NCBI RefSeq assembly: GCF_004331695.1
Contig: NZ_SJSL01000002.1
Span: 806,001-870,000 of the forward strand
Reading direction: 5' to 3'
Origin: Pedobacter psychroterrae
Lineage (GTDB): Bacteria; Bacteroidota; Bacteroidia; Sphingobacteriales; Sphingobacteriaceae
DNA: 64,000 bases
The first letter of the stretch is position 1, and each line of letters starts with the position of its first letter. Shown here in pieces: positions 43,893 through 52,575 of the stretch. The notes under the pieces were generated by a model. It searched no databases. It was not told the origin of the DNA and was given only the letters and a program-made list of their open reading frames with translations. The position numbers and the translations under genes were made by a program.

Positions 43893-44912
43893 ATGTTAGA
43901 AATGAAATTAAATTTAAACCGTCCGCTTGCTTTTTTTGATTTAGAAACTACAGGTGTTAACGTAGGTTCCGATCGTATAGTGGAAATTGCTATTTTAAAA
44001 GCGATGCCAGACGGAACAGAAATAATAAAGACATTACGCCTCAATCCGCAAATGCCCATCCCATTGGAGTCATCTTTGATACATGGAATCTATGATGAGC
44101 ACATTGCTAATGAACCAACATTTAAGGATGTAGCACAGGAGCTTGCTGATTTTATAGGCGATGCCGACCTTGCCGGATACAATTCAAACAGGTTTGATAT
44201 CCCGGTCCTGCTGGAAGAGTTTTTAAGGGCAGAGGTAGATTTTGATATGTCAGACCGTAAGTTTGTCGATGTGCAAAATATCTTTCACCAAATGGAACAG
44301 CGTACCCTGCGTGCCGCTTACAAATTCTATTGTGATAAGGATATCATCAATGCACATTCAGCAGAAGCAGACATCACGGCTACCTATCATGTGCTGCTCG
44401 CCCAGATAGAACGCTATAAAGACACTGACTTTGAAGATAAAAAGGGTAATGTGTCTAAGCCAGTACTAAATGATGTAGCTGCGCTGCATGCTTTTACCAA
44501 TATGAACAAACCGGTAGATTTTGCCGGGCGAATGGTATTTAACGAAGCAGGTGAGGAAATCTTCAATTTTGGTAAACATAAAGGAAAGACCGTTGAGCAG
44601 GTGTTTGACATAGAGCCAAGCTATTACGCATGGATGCGACAAGGTGATTTCCCTTTGTACACCAAGAAAAAGCTGACCGAAATATGGGAGCGGTGGAACA
44701 GGAAGAAAGATCAGCTAAAACAGGTAAAGCAGCAGCAACAGCAACCTGCGTTTAAGCAACAGCCACTTGCCGTTAAACAACAACAGAGTACGGTAAATAA
44801 ACCAAACTTTGCAGCAAACAAACCCCAGCAGGTGCAACCTAGAAAAGAAAAACCTGTGGTAGATGTCACCAATGATATGCTGGAACAGCTAAAAATGAAA
44901 TTCGGAAAGTAG
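43893..44912 (+). CDS. DnaQ-like 3'-5' exonuclease with C-terminal extension
   Basis: A 339-residue protein. An RNase T/DnaQ exonuclease domain spans about 10-175 with DLETTG (ExoI, Asp and Glu), SNRFDIPVLLEEF (ExoII) and HSAEADITATYHVL (ExoIII with His and Asp). A small domain at about 225-270 (IFNFGKHKGKTVEQVFDIEPSYYAWM) resembles the putative quorum-sensing/exonuclease X-like module often fused in Bacteroidota. A Gln/Lys-rich low-complexity stretch follows, and a short end LEQLKMKFGK. Probably acts in DNA repair or as proofreading-like exonuclease rather than the main polymerase subunit. Confidence 0.87.
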   Translation: MLEMKLNLNRPLAFFDLETTGVNVGSDRIVEIAILKAMPDGTEIIKTLRLNPQMPIPLESSLIHGIYDEHIANEPTFKDVAQELADFIGDADLAGYNSNRFDIPVLLEEFLRAEVDFDMSDRKFVDVQNIFHQMEQRTLRAAYKFYCDKDIINAHSAEADITATYHVLLAQIERYKDTDFEDKKGNVSKPVLNDVAALHAFTNMNKPVDFAGRMVFNEAGEEIFNFGKHKGKTVEQVFDIEPSYYAWMRQGDFPLYTKKKLTEIWERWNRKKDQLKQVKQQQQQPAFKQQPLAVKQQQSTVNKPNFAANKPQQVQPRKEKPVVDVTNDMLEQLKMKFGK

Positions 44913-44929
44913 GATACGACCTATTTTAT

Positions 44930-44970
44930 GCGCATCGTCATCATGAAATAAATTCAGGATGACGATGCGC
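44930..44970. repeat. REP-like long hairpin between convergent genes
   Basis: Arms GCGCATCGTCATC (44930-44942) and GATGACGATGCGC (44958-44970) are perfectly complementary over 13 bp. One A/G mismatch and TGAA/TTCA (44944-44947, 44953-44956) extend the stem, with a 5-base loop. The string TTCAGGATGACGAT recurs at 27795-27808 in another intergenic region. No T tract, so it may act in termination or be a REP-type mobile palindrome. Confidence 0.6.
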
Positions 44971-44990
44971 TATATCTCAGGACAACCATA

Positions 44991-45932
44991 TTAATAATGC
45001 GGTTTGTTTTTCAGGAAGTCAATGTTCCTTACAAGGCCTTTGAACTTGGTTCGTTTTACTGCAGAATTCTTGAATATTCCTTTAAAGACCTCTTCAGTGA
45101 TGTCCTGCCAGTCTTCTTTTTTCATATTTAGTAAGCTTTCATTTGGCTGAAAAGCAGGTTCTGTATGCGGGACTGAAAACCTGTTCCAGGGACAAACGTC
45201 CTGGCAAATGTCGCATCCAAACATCCAGTTGTCCATCTTGTCATTAAATGTTGTGGGTATTTCTTCCTTCAGTTCAATTGTCAGGTACGAGATGCACTTC
45301 TTTGCATCGATTACATAGGGCGTTAGTATGGCATCAGTAGGGCAGTCATCTATGCATTTGGTACAGGTTCCGCAATGGTCCGTATCAAATGGCTGGTCAT
45401 ATGCCAGCTCCAGGTCTACTATTAATTCTGCAAGGAAGAAAAATGAACCGCTTTTTTTGCTAATCAGGTTACTGTTCTTTCCTATCCAGCCAATGCCCGC
45501 ACGCTTGGCCCAGGCACGGTCCAGCACAGGTGCCGAATCTACAAATGCACGGCCACTGACCTCACCGATGGTTTCTGATATAAAATTGAGCAGTTCAAAC
45601 AGCTTGTCCTTGATCACAGTATGGTAATCCATACCATAAGCATATTTAGAGATCTTTGGTGCATCTGTGTCTTGCCTTTCCTTCGGAAAATAGTTTAGCG
45701 AAAGGGAGATCACGGATTTTGCACCATCTACCAGCAGCCTTGGATCTAGCCGCTTATCAAAATGATTTTCCATATAGCCCATCGTTCCATGCATATCCTG
45801 GTTCAACCAGGCTGCCAGCCTTGGGGCCTCTTCTTCTAAAAACCCAGCTTTAGCGATACCGCAAGCCATAAAACCAAGCCTCATGGCTTCATCTTTAATG
45901 AGTTTGCTATATCTAACGGAATTTTCTGACAT
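44991..45932 (-). CDS. queG: Epoxyqueuosine reductase
   Basis: Last step of queuosine formation in tRNA, using cobalamin and two 4Fe-4S clusters. 313 residues: N-terminal cobalamin-binding part ([28 protein letters not shown]) and the ferredoxin-like part with [16 protein letters not shown] and [13 protein letters not shown], which supply eight Cys. The HEAT-repeat tail of longer QueG is absent, as in many short forms. Its promoter box is only 6 bases from the ATG, so the mRNA may be leaderless. Convergent with the exonuclease gene. Confidence 0.94.
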   Translation of the reverse strand: MSENSVRYSKLIKDEAMRLGFMACGIAKAGFLEEEAPRLAAWLNQDMHGTMGYMENHFDKRLDPRLLVDGAKSVISLSLNYFPKERQDTDAPKISKYAYGMDYHTVIKDKLFELLNFISETIGEVSGRAFVDSAPVLDRAWAKRAGIGWIGKNSNLISKKSGSFFFLAELIVDLELAYDQPFDTDHCGTCTKCIDDCPTDAILTPYVIDAKKCISYLTIELKEEIPTTFNDKMDNWMFGCDICQDVCPWNRFSVPHTEPAFQPNESLLNMKKEDWQDITEEVFKGIFKNSAVKRTKFKGLVRNIDFLKNKPHY

Positions 45933-45938
45933 TAACTA

Positions 45939-45946
45939 CAAAGATA
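45939..45946 (-). promoter_or_regulatory. Candidate -7 element of queG, implying a near-leaderless mRNA
   Basis: Minus strand TATCTTTG (exact TAnnTTTG) ends 6 bases before ATG 45932, so transcription should begin at or next to the start codon. Confidence 0.45.
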
Positions 45947-46003
45947 AGTATTAAAAACATTTTGTTCCCATCACTGTTATATAGGTGATTAAATGGAATT
46001 ATC

Positions 46004-46213
46004 ATGGAAAATACAGAATCATCACATATAGAAGACCCAAATAAGCCGCACAAACCTATTGAACATAACTATGCAAAGCACGAGGATGATCCGGGACCAT
46101 CACCTCAGGCTATAAAGGAATCTAATGAGAACGGAGCAGGCCCGGTAATGAAATGGATCATACCGCTAATTGTAGTAATTTTGCTTGTTTATTGGTTTAT
46201 AATCAGGAAATAA
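46004..46213 (+). CDS. Small C-tail-anchored membrane protein, unknown function
   Basis: 69 residues: a polar, Pro/His/Glu-rich N-terminal 45 residues (HIEDPNKPHKPIEHNYAKH, DDPGPSPQAIKE) and one C-terminal membrane helix (WIIPLIVVILLVYWFII) ending in RK. The topology suggests a cytoplasmic head with a membrane anchor. It has its own terminator at 46224-46258 and lies between the divergent queG and the ruvB end. No family recognised; coding is likely given clean start, composition and terminator. Confidence 0.65.
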   Translation: MENTESSHIEDPNKPHKPIEHNYAKHEDDPGPSPQAIKESNENGAGPVMKWIIPLIVVILLVYWFIIRK

Positions 46214-46223
46214 GGTAGATAAG

Positions 46224-46258
46224 ACAGCAGGTTTTTCTAGAGTGAACCTGCTGTTATT
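46224..46258 (+). terminator. Rho-independent terminator after the 69-residue protein gene
   Basis: ACAGCAGGTT (46224-46233) and AACCTGCTGT (46245-46254) form a perfect 10-bp stem with 11-base loop, followed by TATTTTAATT. Confidence 0.8.
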
Positions 46259-46288
46259 TTAATTCTCCTCCGGAAGACAAACCTTTTA

Positions 46289-47311
46289 TTAAAATAACCG
46301 CCCGCTCTGTCCGGGATAATTCTTTTGAAGGTGTTTATAGGCTGCTTCTGTAGCCTCTCTGCCCCTGGATGTACGCATCAAGAAACCTTCCTGTATTAAA
46401 AAGGGCTCATATACCTCTTCTATGGTGCCCTCATCATCACCCACTGCAGTCGCAATGGTCTTCAGGCCGACAGGCCCACCCTTAAACTTATCAATAATGG
46501 TCAGCAAGATCTTGTTGTCCATCTCGTCCAGTCCGTGTTCATCCACATTCAGGGCATTCAATGCATACCTGGCTATTTCTGTATCGATCTGTCCATTGCC
46601 CTTAATCTGTGCAAAATCCCTGGTACGCCTTAGCAATGCATTGGCAATCCGGGGCGTGCCCCTGCTTCTACGGGCTATTTCAAATGCACCCTCGTCTGTG
46701 ATCGGTGTCTTCAGGATATCAGACGAACGCAGGACAATCGTAGTCAGTAATTTCGCATCGTAATAAGCCAGGCGGGAGTTGATGCCAAACCTTGCCCTCA
46801 GCGGAGCGGTCAGCAAGCCCGAGCGTGTAGTAGCGCCTACCAGGGTAAAGGGATTCAGATTGATCTGTACCGAGCGGGCATTAGGGCCGCTCTCCAGCAT
46901 GATGTCAATTTTATAATCCTCCATGGCAGAATAGAGGTATTCTTCCACCAGCGGACTTAATCTGTGTATCTCATCTATAAATAAAATATCTCCTGAATCC
47001 AGATTGGTCAGCAGTCCTGCCAGGTCTCCCGGCTTATCCAGCACTGGCCCTGAAGTAACCTTGATCCCTACATTCATCTCATTGGCAATGATGTAAGAAA
47101 GGGTAGTCTTGCCCAGTCCGGGAGGGCCGTGTAAAAGTACGTGGTCTAAAGGTTCACCTCTTAACTTTGCAGCCTGCACAAAGATCTTCAGGTTCGCCAT
47201 CACCTTCTCTTGTCCGGTAAAATCTTCAAAAGCCTGCGGGCGCAGCACTTTTTCTATATCGCGCTCTATTGGGGATAAGCTTTCTGAAGAAGGATCAAGA
47301 TTTTCGTTCAT
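46289..47311 (-). CDS. ruvB: Holliday junction branch migration ATPase RuvB
   Basis: Hexameric motor that drives branch migration with RuvA. 340 residues: Walker A GPPGLGKT at 62-69, Walker B FIDEIHRL, sensor GATTRSGLL, arginine-finger region PLRARFGI, and the winged helix end with [42 protein letters not shown] and RTSRGR. Length and every motif are standard. Nine bases after the dehydrogenase gene on the same strand. Confidence 0.97.
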   Translation of the reverse strand: MNENLDPSSESLSPIERDIEKVLRPQAFEDFTGQEKVMANLKIFVQAAKLRGEPLDHVLLHGPPGLGKTTLSYIIANEMNVGIKVTSGPVLDKPGDLAGLLTNLDSGDILFIDEIHRLSPLVEEYLYSAMEDYKIDIMLESGPNARSVQINLNPFTLVGATTRSGLLTAPLRARFGINSRLAYYDAKLLTTIVLRSSDILKTPITDEGAFEIARRSRGTPRIANALLRRTRDFAQIKGNGQIDTEIARYALNALNVDEHGLDEMDNKILLTIIDKFKGGPVGLKTIATAVGDDEGTIEEVYEPFLIQEGFLMRTSRGREATEAAYKHLQKNYPGQSGRLF

Positions 47312-47320
47312 AAGGTAAAG

Positions 47321-48211
47321 TTAACTAAATTTTTTAGCTACCGTAGCTTCTTTAACCCCGTTTGCATAATTGTAAAAGCCTTCACCTGATTTAACACCTT
47401 TATTGCCTGCCATTACCATATTGACCAGGAGCGGACATGGAGCATATTTTGGGTTTCCGAACCCATCATGAAGGACACGCAAGATGGCCAGACATACATC
47501 CAGTCCTATAAAATCAGCCAGTTGCAATGGCCCCATAGGATGCGCCATTCCCAGTTTCATTACCGTATCAATCTCTTCAACACCAGCTACTCCTTCGTGC
47601 AAAGTAAAGATCGCCTCATTGATCATCGGCATCAGTATCCTGTTGGCCACAAAACCCGGATAATCGTTTACTGCTACCGGAACCTTGTCCAGTTTCGCGG
47701 AAAGCTCCATGATCTTGTTTGTCGTTTCATCACTGCTGGCATAACCCCTGATCACTTCTACCAGCTTCATAACGGGTACAGGGTTCATAAAGTGCATGCC
47801 GATTACTTTATCGCCCCTGCCTGTTACCGCTGCTATCCGGGTTATAGAAATGGATGACGTATTGCTCGCCAGGATTGCCTCTGGTTTAGTAAAGGCATCG
47901 AGGTCCTTAAATATTTTAAGCTTCAGGTCCAGGTTTTCCGAAGCAGCCTCTATTACAAGATCGGCGTCTGCCACACCATTTTTAAGATCAGTAAAAATTG
48001 TGATGTTAGCCAGTGTATTGGATTTATCGGCTTCGGTGATGGTACCTTTTGCCACCTGCCTGTCCAGGTTCTTATTGATCGTGCCCAAAGCTTTTGATAG
48101 TGCATTGTCGCTTACATCCACGAGGTTCACTTCATGCCCGAACTGTGCAAAAGTATGCGCAATTCCGTTGCCCATCGTTCCAGAGCCAACTACTGTAATT
48201 TTCTTGATCAT
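47321..48211 (-). CDS. 3-hydroxybutyryl-CoA dehydrogenase
   Basis: A 296-residue 3-hydroxyacyl-CoA dehydrogenase. The NAD-binding domain has VVGSGTMGNGIAHTFAQFGHEV, then SNTSSISIT and the catalytic HFMNPVPVMKLVEVIRG with His. The C-terminal domain has DYPGFVANRILMPMINEA and MAHPMGPLQLADFIGLDV. The short single-fold form fits short-chain 3-hydroxybutyryl-CoA dehydrogenases (hbd/paaH type). Role in beta-oxidation or butyrate-type metabolism is inferred. Co-directional with ruvB after 9 bases, probably one transcript. Confidence 0.91.
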   Translation of the reverse strand: MIKKITVVGSGTMGNGIAHTFAQFGHEVNLVDVSDNALSKALGTINKNLDRQVAKGTITEADKSNTLANITIFTDLKNGVADADLVIEAASENLDLKLKIFKDLDAFTKPEAILASNTSSISITRIAAVTGRGDKVIGMHFMNPVPVMKLVEVIRGYASSDETTNKIMELSAKLDKVPVAVNDYPGFVANRILMPMINEAIFTLHEGVAGVEEIDTVMKLGMAHPMGPLQLADFIGLDVCLAILRVLHDGFGNPKYAPCPLLVNMVMAGNKGVKSGEGFYNYANGVKEATVAKKFS

Positions 48212-48280
48212 GTAATTTCTTTAGTATCGCCAAAACTAATTAATCCCTGCCTTTAACAACAACTCAAACCCAATCTTTTT

Positions 48281-48931
48281 TTATGGGGCCAGTCTTTTGA
48301 TCATCCATTCGCCTTCTGTCAGGTCGTAGGCGATGCGGTCATGGAGCCTGCTTGTCCTTCCCTGCCAAAACTCAATATAGGTAGGTTCTACCAGGTAGCC
48401 ACCCCAATGTGCCGGGCGGGGTATTTCTTTGCCTTCATATTCGGCGCTAACTTCTTTTACTTTATCTTCCAGTATATCCCTGTCGCTGATTACCCTGCTT
48501 TGCGGGGAAACAAGTGCGCCAATCTGGCTGCCGACAGGTCTTGAGTGAAAATAATCGGCCGATACCTGGGCATCAACCTTACTTACCACGCCTTCTATGC
48601 GGACCTGTCTTTCCAGTTCTGCCCAGAAGAATACCAGTGCTGCCTGTGGATTTTCTATCAGGTCCTGTCCTTTTTTACTCTCATAATTCGTAAAAAAAAC
48701 AAAGCCGTTCTCATCAAATCCTTTCAGCAGTACAATGCGTGCCCTCGGCTTGCTGTCGCTATCGGCCGTAGCCAGTGTCATCACATTTGGCTCGTACAAC
48801 TGTGAATCCAGCGCATCGGTAAACCACTTTTTGAATTGCTGCATCGGGTCGGAATGTACTTCATTTTCGCTAAGTTGCGCACTGCGGTAATCTTGGCGTA
48901 AGTTTTGTAAGTTTTCTCTCGTTAGCTCCAT
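48281..48931 (-). CDS. pdxH: Pyridoxamine 5'-phosphate oxidase
   Basis: FMN enzyme that makes pyridoxal 5'-phosphate. 216 residues with RIVLLKGFDENGFVFFTNYESKKGQDL (FMN-binding), FFWAELERQVRIEG, YFHSRPVGSQIGALVSPQS, and the C-terminal PAHWGGYLVEPTYIEFWQGRTSRLHDR plus the closing RLAP. All are PdxH hallmarks. The ATG is only 4 bases after a TATTTTTG box, so the mRNA is probably leaderless. Divergent from yqgE. Confidence 0.96.
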   Translation of the reverse strand: MELTRENLQNLRQDYRSAQLSENEVHSDPMQQFKKWFTDALDSQLYEPNVMTLATADSDSKPRARIVLLKGFDENGFVFFTNYESKKGQDLIENPQAALVFFWAELERQVRIEGVVSKVDAQVSADYFHSRPVGSQIGALVSPQSRVISDRDILEDKVKEVSAEYEGKEIPRPAHWGGYLVEPTYIEFWQGRTSRLHDRIAYDLTEGEWMIKRLAP

Positions 48932-48935
48932 ACAA

Positions 48936-48943
48936 CAAAAATA
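48936..48943 (-). promoter_or_regulatory. Candidate -7 element of pdxH, implying a leaderless mRNA
   Basis: Minus strand TATTTTTG matches TAnnTTTG and ends 4 bases before ATG 48931. Confidence 0.45.
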
Positions 48944-48979
48944 GGGTTAGTTAATTAATTTTTATTTTATATTTCCAAA

Positions 48980-49543
48980 ATGTTAAGTCGCTTAGATCCT
49001 TCAGTTGGCAGATTGCTAATTTCAGAACCATTTTTAACGGATCCTAACTTTAAACGGTCGGTAGTCTTGATTGCCGAGCATCAGGAAGAAGGTACTGTTG
49101 GCTTTGTGTTGAACCAGCCAAGTGCGCTTTTCCTGAAGGACCTGATCCCCGAACTGGAAGACACCGATTTTCCTGTGTATATAGGCGGACCGGTCGGAAC
49201 TGACACCGTTCACTTTATTCACCGTTGTCATGACAGGTTGAATGATGGTGAAGAAATCGCTAAAGGTATTTACTGGGGTGGCAATTTTGAAGCATTGAAG
49301 ATCCTGCTGGCCAACAACAGTATCGAACAGGATGAAATCCGCTTCTTCATAGGTTATTCCGGTTGGGGAATGGAACAGCTGAAACGTGAAATTAAAGAAA
49401 ATACCTGGATCGTATCAGATCAGTACCACCCGGATGTGGTGTTCAATAACAATGAAGAAGACCTGTGGCGCGAAGTGATCATCAACTTGGGGCCTAAATA
49501 TGCCCATGTCAGCAATTTCCCCAGCAATCCTAATTTAAATTAA
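48980..49543 (+). CDS. YqgE/AlgH family protein
   Basis: A 187-residue protein of the YqgE/AlgH family: [22 protein letters not shown] at the N terminus, [31 protein letters not shown] and the family-typical [18 protein letters not shown]. The family has no settled biochemical role, though it was once linked to alginate regulation in Pseudomonas. Overlaps the 3' end of purE by 4 bases in convergent arrangement. Confidence 0.9.
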   Translation: MLSRLDPSVGRLLISEPFLTDPNFKRSVVLIAEHQEEGTVGFVLNQPSALFLKDLIPELEDTDFPVYIGGPVGTDTVHFIHRCHDRLNDGEEIAKGIYWGGNFEALKILLANNSIEQDEIRFFIGYSGWGMEQLKREIKENTWIVSDQYHPDVVFNNNEEDLWREVIINLGPKYAHVSNFPSNPNLN

Positions 49544-50076
49544 CCTTCCAGTTCTGCAGCGCTATCTTCTACTTTCCTGCGCAGTTCATCTTTATACTCC
49601 TGCATCTTCGCTGCTAATGAAGCATCAGCAGTAGACAGGATCTGTACCGCCAGTAAACCTGCATTTTTTGCCGCATTCAAGGCTACTGTAGCTACGGGAA
49701 TGCCATTTGGCATCTGCAGGATAGACAAGATAGAATCCCAACCATCTATAGAATTGGACGATTTTACAGGTACGCCAATTACAGGCAATACAGTGATAGA
49801 AGCTACCATACCTGGTAAATGCGCTGCACCGCCGGCACCGGCAATGATCACTTTTAACCCACGGGAAGCCGCCTGTTTTGCATAATCAAACATCCTGTCG
49901 GGCGTACGGTGTGCAGAAACTACCGTCATTTCAAACGCTACCTCAAACTCCTTAAACACATCGGCAGCATCCTGCATGATGTGAAGGTCAGACTTGCTGC
50001 CCATTATAATGCCTACTTTAATGCTTTCTTTAACGCTTTCTTTAACGCTCTCTTTAACGTTCTCTTTAATGCTCAT
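49540..50076 (-). CDS. purE: N5-carboxyaminoimidazole ribonucleotide mutase PurE with repetitive N-terminal tail
   Basis: Class I PurE, converts N5-CAIR to CAIR. The enzyme core begins at about residue 21 ([15 protein letters not shown]) and contains [29 protein letters not shown] and [31 protein letters not shown], all catalytic PurE motifs. The first 20 residues are unusual: KESV-type tetrapeptides encoded by a 12-bp tandem repeat (50019-50073). This tail is absent from ordinary PurE. Eighteen bases after purK on the same strand. Confidence 0.95.
   Translation of the reverse strand: MSIKENVKESVKESVKESIKVGIIMGSKSDLHIMQDAADVFKEFEVAFEMTVVSAHRTPDRMFDYAKQAASRGLKVIIAGAGGAAHLPGMVASITVLPVIGVPVKSSNSIDGWDSILSILQMPNGIPVATVALNAAKNAGLLAVQILSTADASLAAKMQEYKDELRRKVEDSAAELEG
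50019..50073 (-). repeat. 12-bp tandem repeat at the 5' end of purE
   Basis: About four and a half copies of a 12-mer, AGC(A/G)TTAAAGA(A/G) on the coding strand, giving Ser-Ile/Val-Lys-Glu units right after the start Met. Copies differ by single bases (AAC once for AGC). Length change by whole units would stay in frame. Confidence 0.8.
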
Positions 50077-50094
50077 CAGGATATTGCTTGATTG

Positions 50095-51234
50095 TTATGC
50101 TATTACTTTTAAAGTCTCTTTAATGTATTTTGCCTTCTCAATGGCCCCTTCCCGGTTCTGGTCTACCACAGTAATGTGGCCCATCTTGCGGAAAGGCTTG
50201 GTATACTTCTTGCCATACAAATGAACATATACCCCCTCTACGGCCATAATCTTTTCAAGCCCCTGGTATTTCGCTACCCCTTCGTGCCCTTTCTCACCCA
50301 GAAGGTTGATCATCACCGCATTATTAATAGAACGGGTATCGCCCAATGGCAAATTAAATATAGCCCTCAGGTGCTGCTCAAACTGCGATACGTAATTACC
50401 CTCAATGGTATGGTGGCCACTGTTGTGGGGCCGCGGGGCTAGCTCATTTACCAAAATGTCACCATTTCTGGTGATGAACATTTCCACCGCCAGCAGACCG
50501 GTGATGTTTAAACTGGAGGCAATGTTCTTCGCTATCGTTTCTGCCCTCAGCTGTATCGCTTCAGGATAAGTAGAAGGAGAGATCAGGAACTCTACCAGGT
50601 TGGCTTCAGGATTGAACTCCATTTCTACCATTGGAAAAGTCGTCATTTGCCCCTTAGGGTTCCTGGCTACGATCACCGCTATTTCCTTTTCAAAATCGAC
50701 CAGCTCCTCTATCAGACATGGCGCATCAAATGCTTTTTCAATATCACCTGCATGGTTGATTTTCATCACGCCCTTGCCGTCATAGCCATCCCTGCGCTGT
50801 TTAAGCATATAAGGAAATGCAAAACTGCTGTTTCTAATATCCTCCCTGGTATTTACCAGCTGAAAGGGAGCGGTAGGGATATTGTTTTCTTTAAAGAATT
50901 GTTTTTGAACACCTTTATCCTGGATCAGGCGGATTACCCTCGATTGAGGATAGACCTGTTTGCCCTCTTTTTCCAGTTGCTCCAGTGCTTCAATATTTAC
51001 TTTTTCGATCTCAATGGTAATGATATCAGCTTTCTTTCCGAAATTATAAACAGTGTCAAAATCTGTAATAGAACCGCACTCAAAATAATTAGCGATGTGT
51101 TTGCAAGGCGCATTGGTATCCGGATCTAAAATTAAAGTGGTCAGGTTATAATTGATGGCTTCCTGTATCAGCATTCTGCCCAATTGTCCCCCGCCCAGCA
51201 CACCTAATTTTAAATCACTTATTTGTTTTGCCAT
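50095..51234 (-). CDS. purK: N5-carboxyaminoimidazole ribonucleotide synthase
   Basis: ATP-grasp enzyme that carboxylates AIR with bicarbonate, feeding PurE. 379 residues: KLGVLGGGQLGRMLIQEA, EKVNIEALEQLE, ATP-binding LKQRRDGYDGKGV, EELVDFEKEIAVIVARN, VEMFITRNGDILVNELAPRPHNSGHHTIE, and GHITVVD in the C-terminal domain. A minus-strand TATTTTTG box (51266-51273) lies 31 bases before the ATG and probably drives purK-purE. Confidence 0.96.
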   Translation of the reverse strand: MAKQISDLKLGVLGGGQLGRMLIQEAINYNLTTLILDPDTNAPCKHIANYFECGSITDFDTVYNFGKKADIITIEIEKVNIEALEQLEKEGKQVYPQSRVIRLIQDKGVQKQFFKENNIPTAPFQLVNTREDIRNSSFAFPYMLKQRRDGYDGKGVMKINHAGDIEKAFDAPCLIEELVDFEKEIAVIVARNPKGQMTTFPMVEMEFNPEANLVEFLISPSTYPEAIQLRAETIAKNIASSLNITGLLAVEMFITRNGDILVNELAPRPHNSGHHTIEGNYVSQFEQHLRAIFNLPLGDTRSINNAVMINLLGEKGHEGVAKYQGLEKIMAVEGVYVHLYGKKYTKPFRKMGHITVVDQNREGAIEKAKYIKETLKVIA

Positions 51235-51265
51235 ATCTATATGAAAAAGTTATGCTTATTTTGCA

Positions 51266-51273
51266 CAAAAATA
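51266..51273 (-). promoter_or_regulatory. Candidate -7 element for purK-purE
   Basis: Minus strand TATTTTTG matches TAnnTTTG; no strong -33 box seen. Confidence 0.4.
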
Positions 51274-51313
51274 ACAATATAAAACGGATTGAAGTAAAAT
51301 TAGTAAGGGATTG

Positions 51314-52504
51314 ATGGATGCAGATGCGATAATTATTGGTGCCGGGGCCTGTGGGCTGATGTGCGCAGTGCAGGCGGGCTACGTGGGAAAAAAGGTGATT
51401 CTGCTGGAAAAGGGGGATAAACCTGGCGCTAAGATATTGATATCGGGTGGCGGCCGGTGCAATTATACCAATCTGTATGCTACGGACGAGCAGTTCATTT
51501 CGGCCAATAAACACTTCTGCAAATCTGCGTTCACACAGTGGACGGTAGACGATACCATCAGTTTTTTTGAAACTTATGGCATACAAGGCAAAGAAAAGAC
51601 GCTTGGCCAGCTCTTTCCCGAAGGAAAAAATGCAAAAGACATCGTGGAAGTATTTACTTCAATCTGTACAGATTTTGAGCAGCAGATCATTTGCGGAGCT
51701 AATGTGGAAGAGATAGAGCAGACAGAAGGAGCATTTACGGTACAATATATCAGATCCGGAAAATCCCGTTTTATCAAAGCACCTAAACTGGTGATCGCTA
51801 CCGGCGGCCTGCCCATTCCTAAAATGGGCGCTACAGACTTTGCGCTTCGCTTTGCCAGAAAGCATGGCTTGAATATCGTAGAAACAGCACCCGCACTAGT
51901 ACCGCTTACCATCACCGGAAAGGACGAGAAATGGTATGCCCAGTTGTCCGGTAATTCCCTTTTCTGTAGATTAAGCAATGACAGGATCTCTTTTGAAGAA
52001 AACATCCTTTTTACTCACTGGGGCCTGAGTGGCCCCGCCATCTTACAGATTTCCTCTTACTGGCGCAGGGGCGAACAGATCAATATAGACCTCCTGCCCG
52101 GCAATAATATATCAGACCTGATAGATGCCGAGCGGCAATATAATGGTAAAAGCTTGTTGTCTGCGGTTTTTAACCGTTTCTATTCAAAGAAGTTTACGGA
52201 TGCGATGGCCAAATTCCTTCCGGTCGAGAAGCCTGTAGCCTCGCTGACTAAACCGGAACTTGAACTGATCCATCAGACCATCCATCTTTTTAAAGTAAAG
52301 CCGGCGGGCGATAAGGGCTATGATAAAGCCGAAGTAATGCGCGGGGGAATAGATACCAATGAATTATCGTCAAAGACCCTGGAGTGCAAGCGCATTCCTG
52401 GGCTGTTTTTTGGAGGTGAATGTATAGATGTAACCGGTTGGCTGGGAGGTTACAACTTCCAATGGGCATGGGCCAATGGCTTTGTCATTGCACAGCAGCT
52501 ATAG
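51314..52504 (+). CDS. BaiN/HI0933 family FAD-dependent oxidoreductase
   Basis: A 396-residue flavoprotein; ATG 51314 is chosen over the TTG three bases earlier. N-terminal dinucleotide fold DAIIIGAGACGLMCAVQAG, LISGGGRCNYTNL, the second FAD segment LVIATGGLPIPKMGATDFALRFA, and the C-terminal GLFFGGECIDVTGWLGGYNFQWAWANG, which is the family signature. Members are annotated as HI0933-like or BaiN-type reductases with unclear substrate, so no pathway is assigned. Divergent from purK. Confidence 0.9.
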   Translation: MDADAIIIGAGACGLMCAVQAGYVGKKVILLEKGDKPGAKILISGGGRCNYTNLYATDEQFISANKHFCKSAFTQWTVDDTISFFETYGIQGKEKTLGQLFPEGKNAKDIVEVFTSICTDFEQQIICGANVEEIEQTEGAFTVQYIRSGKSRFIKAPKLVIATGGLPIPKMGATDFALRFARKHGLNIVETAPALVPLTITGKDEKWYAQLSGNSLFCRLSNDRISFEENILFTHWGLSGPAILQISSYWRRGEQINIDLLPGNNISDLIDAERQYNGKSLLSAVFNRFYSKKFTDAMAKFLPVEKPVASLTKPELELIHQTIHLFKVKPAGDKGYDKAEVMRGGIDTNELSSKTLECKRIPGLFFGGECIDVTGWLGGYNFQWAWANGFVIAQQL

Positions 52505-52575
52505 GTTTTACGGAATGAATGTAGCGAATTATAAAGTCGGCACGTTTAAGTATCGAAACCAATTAACCATCAAGT

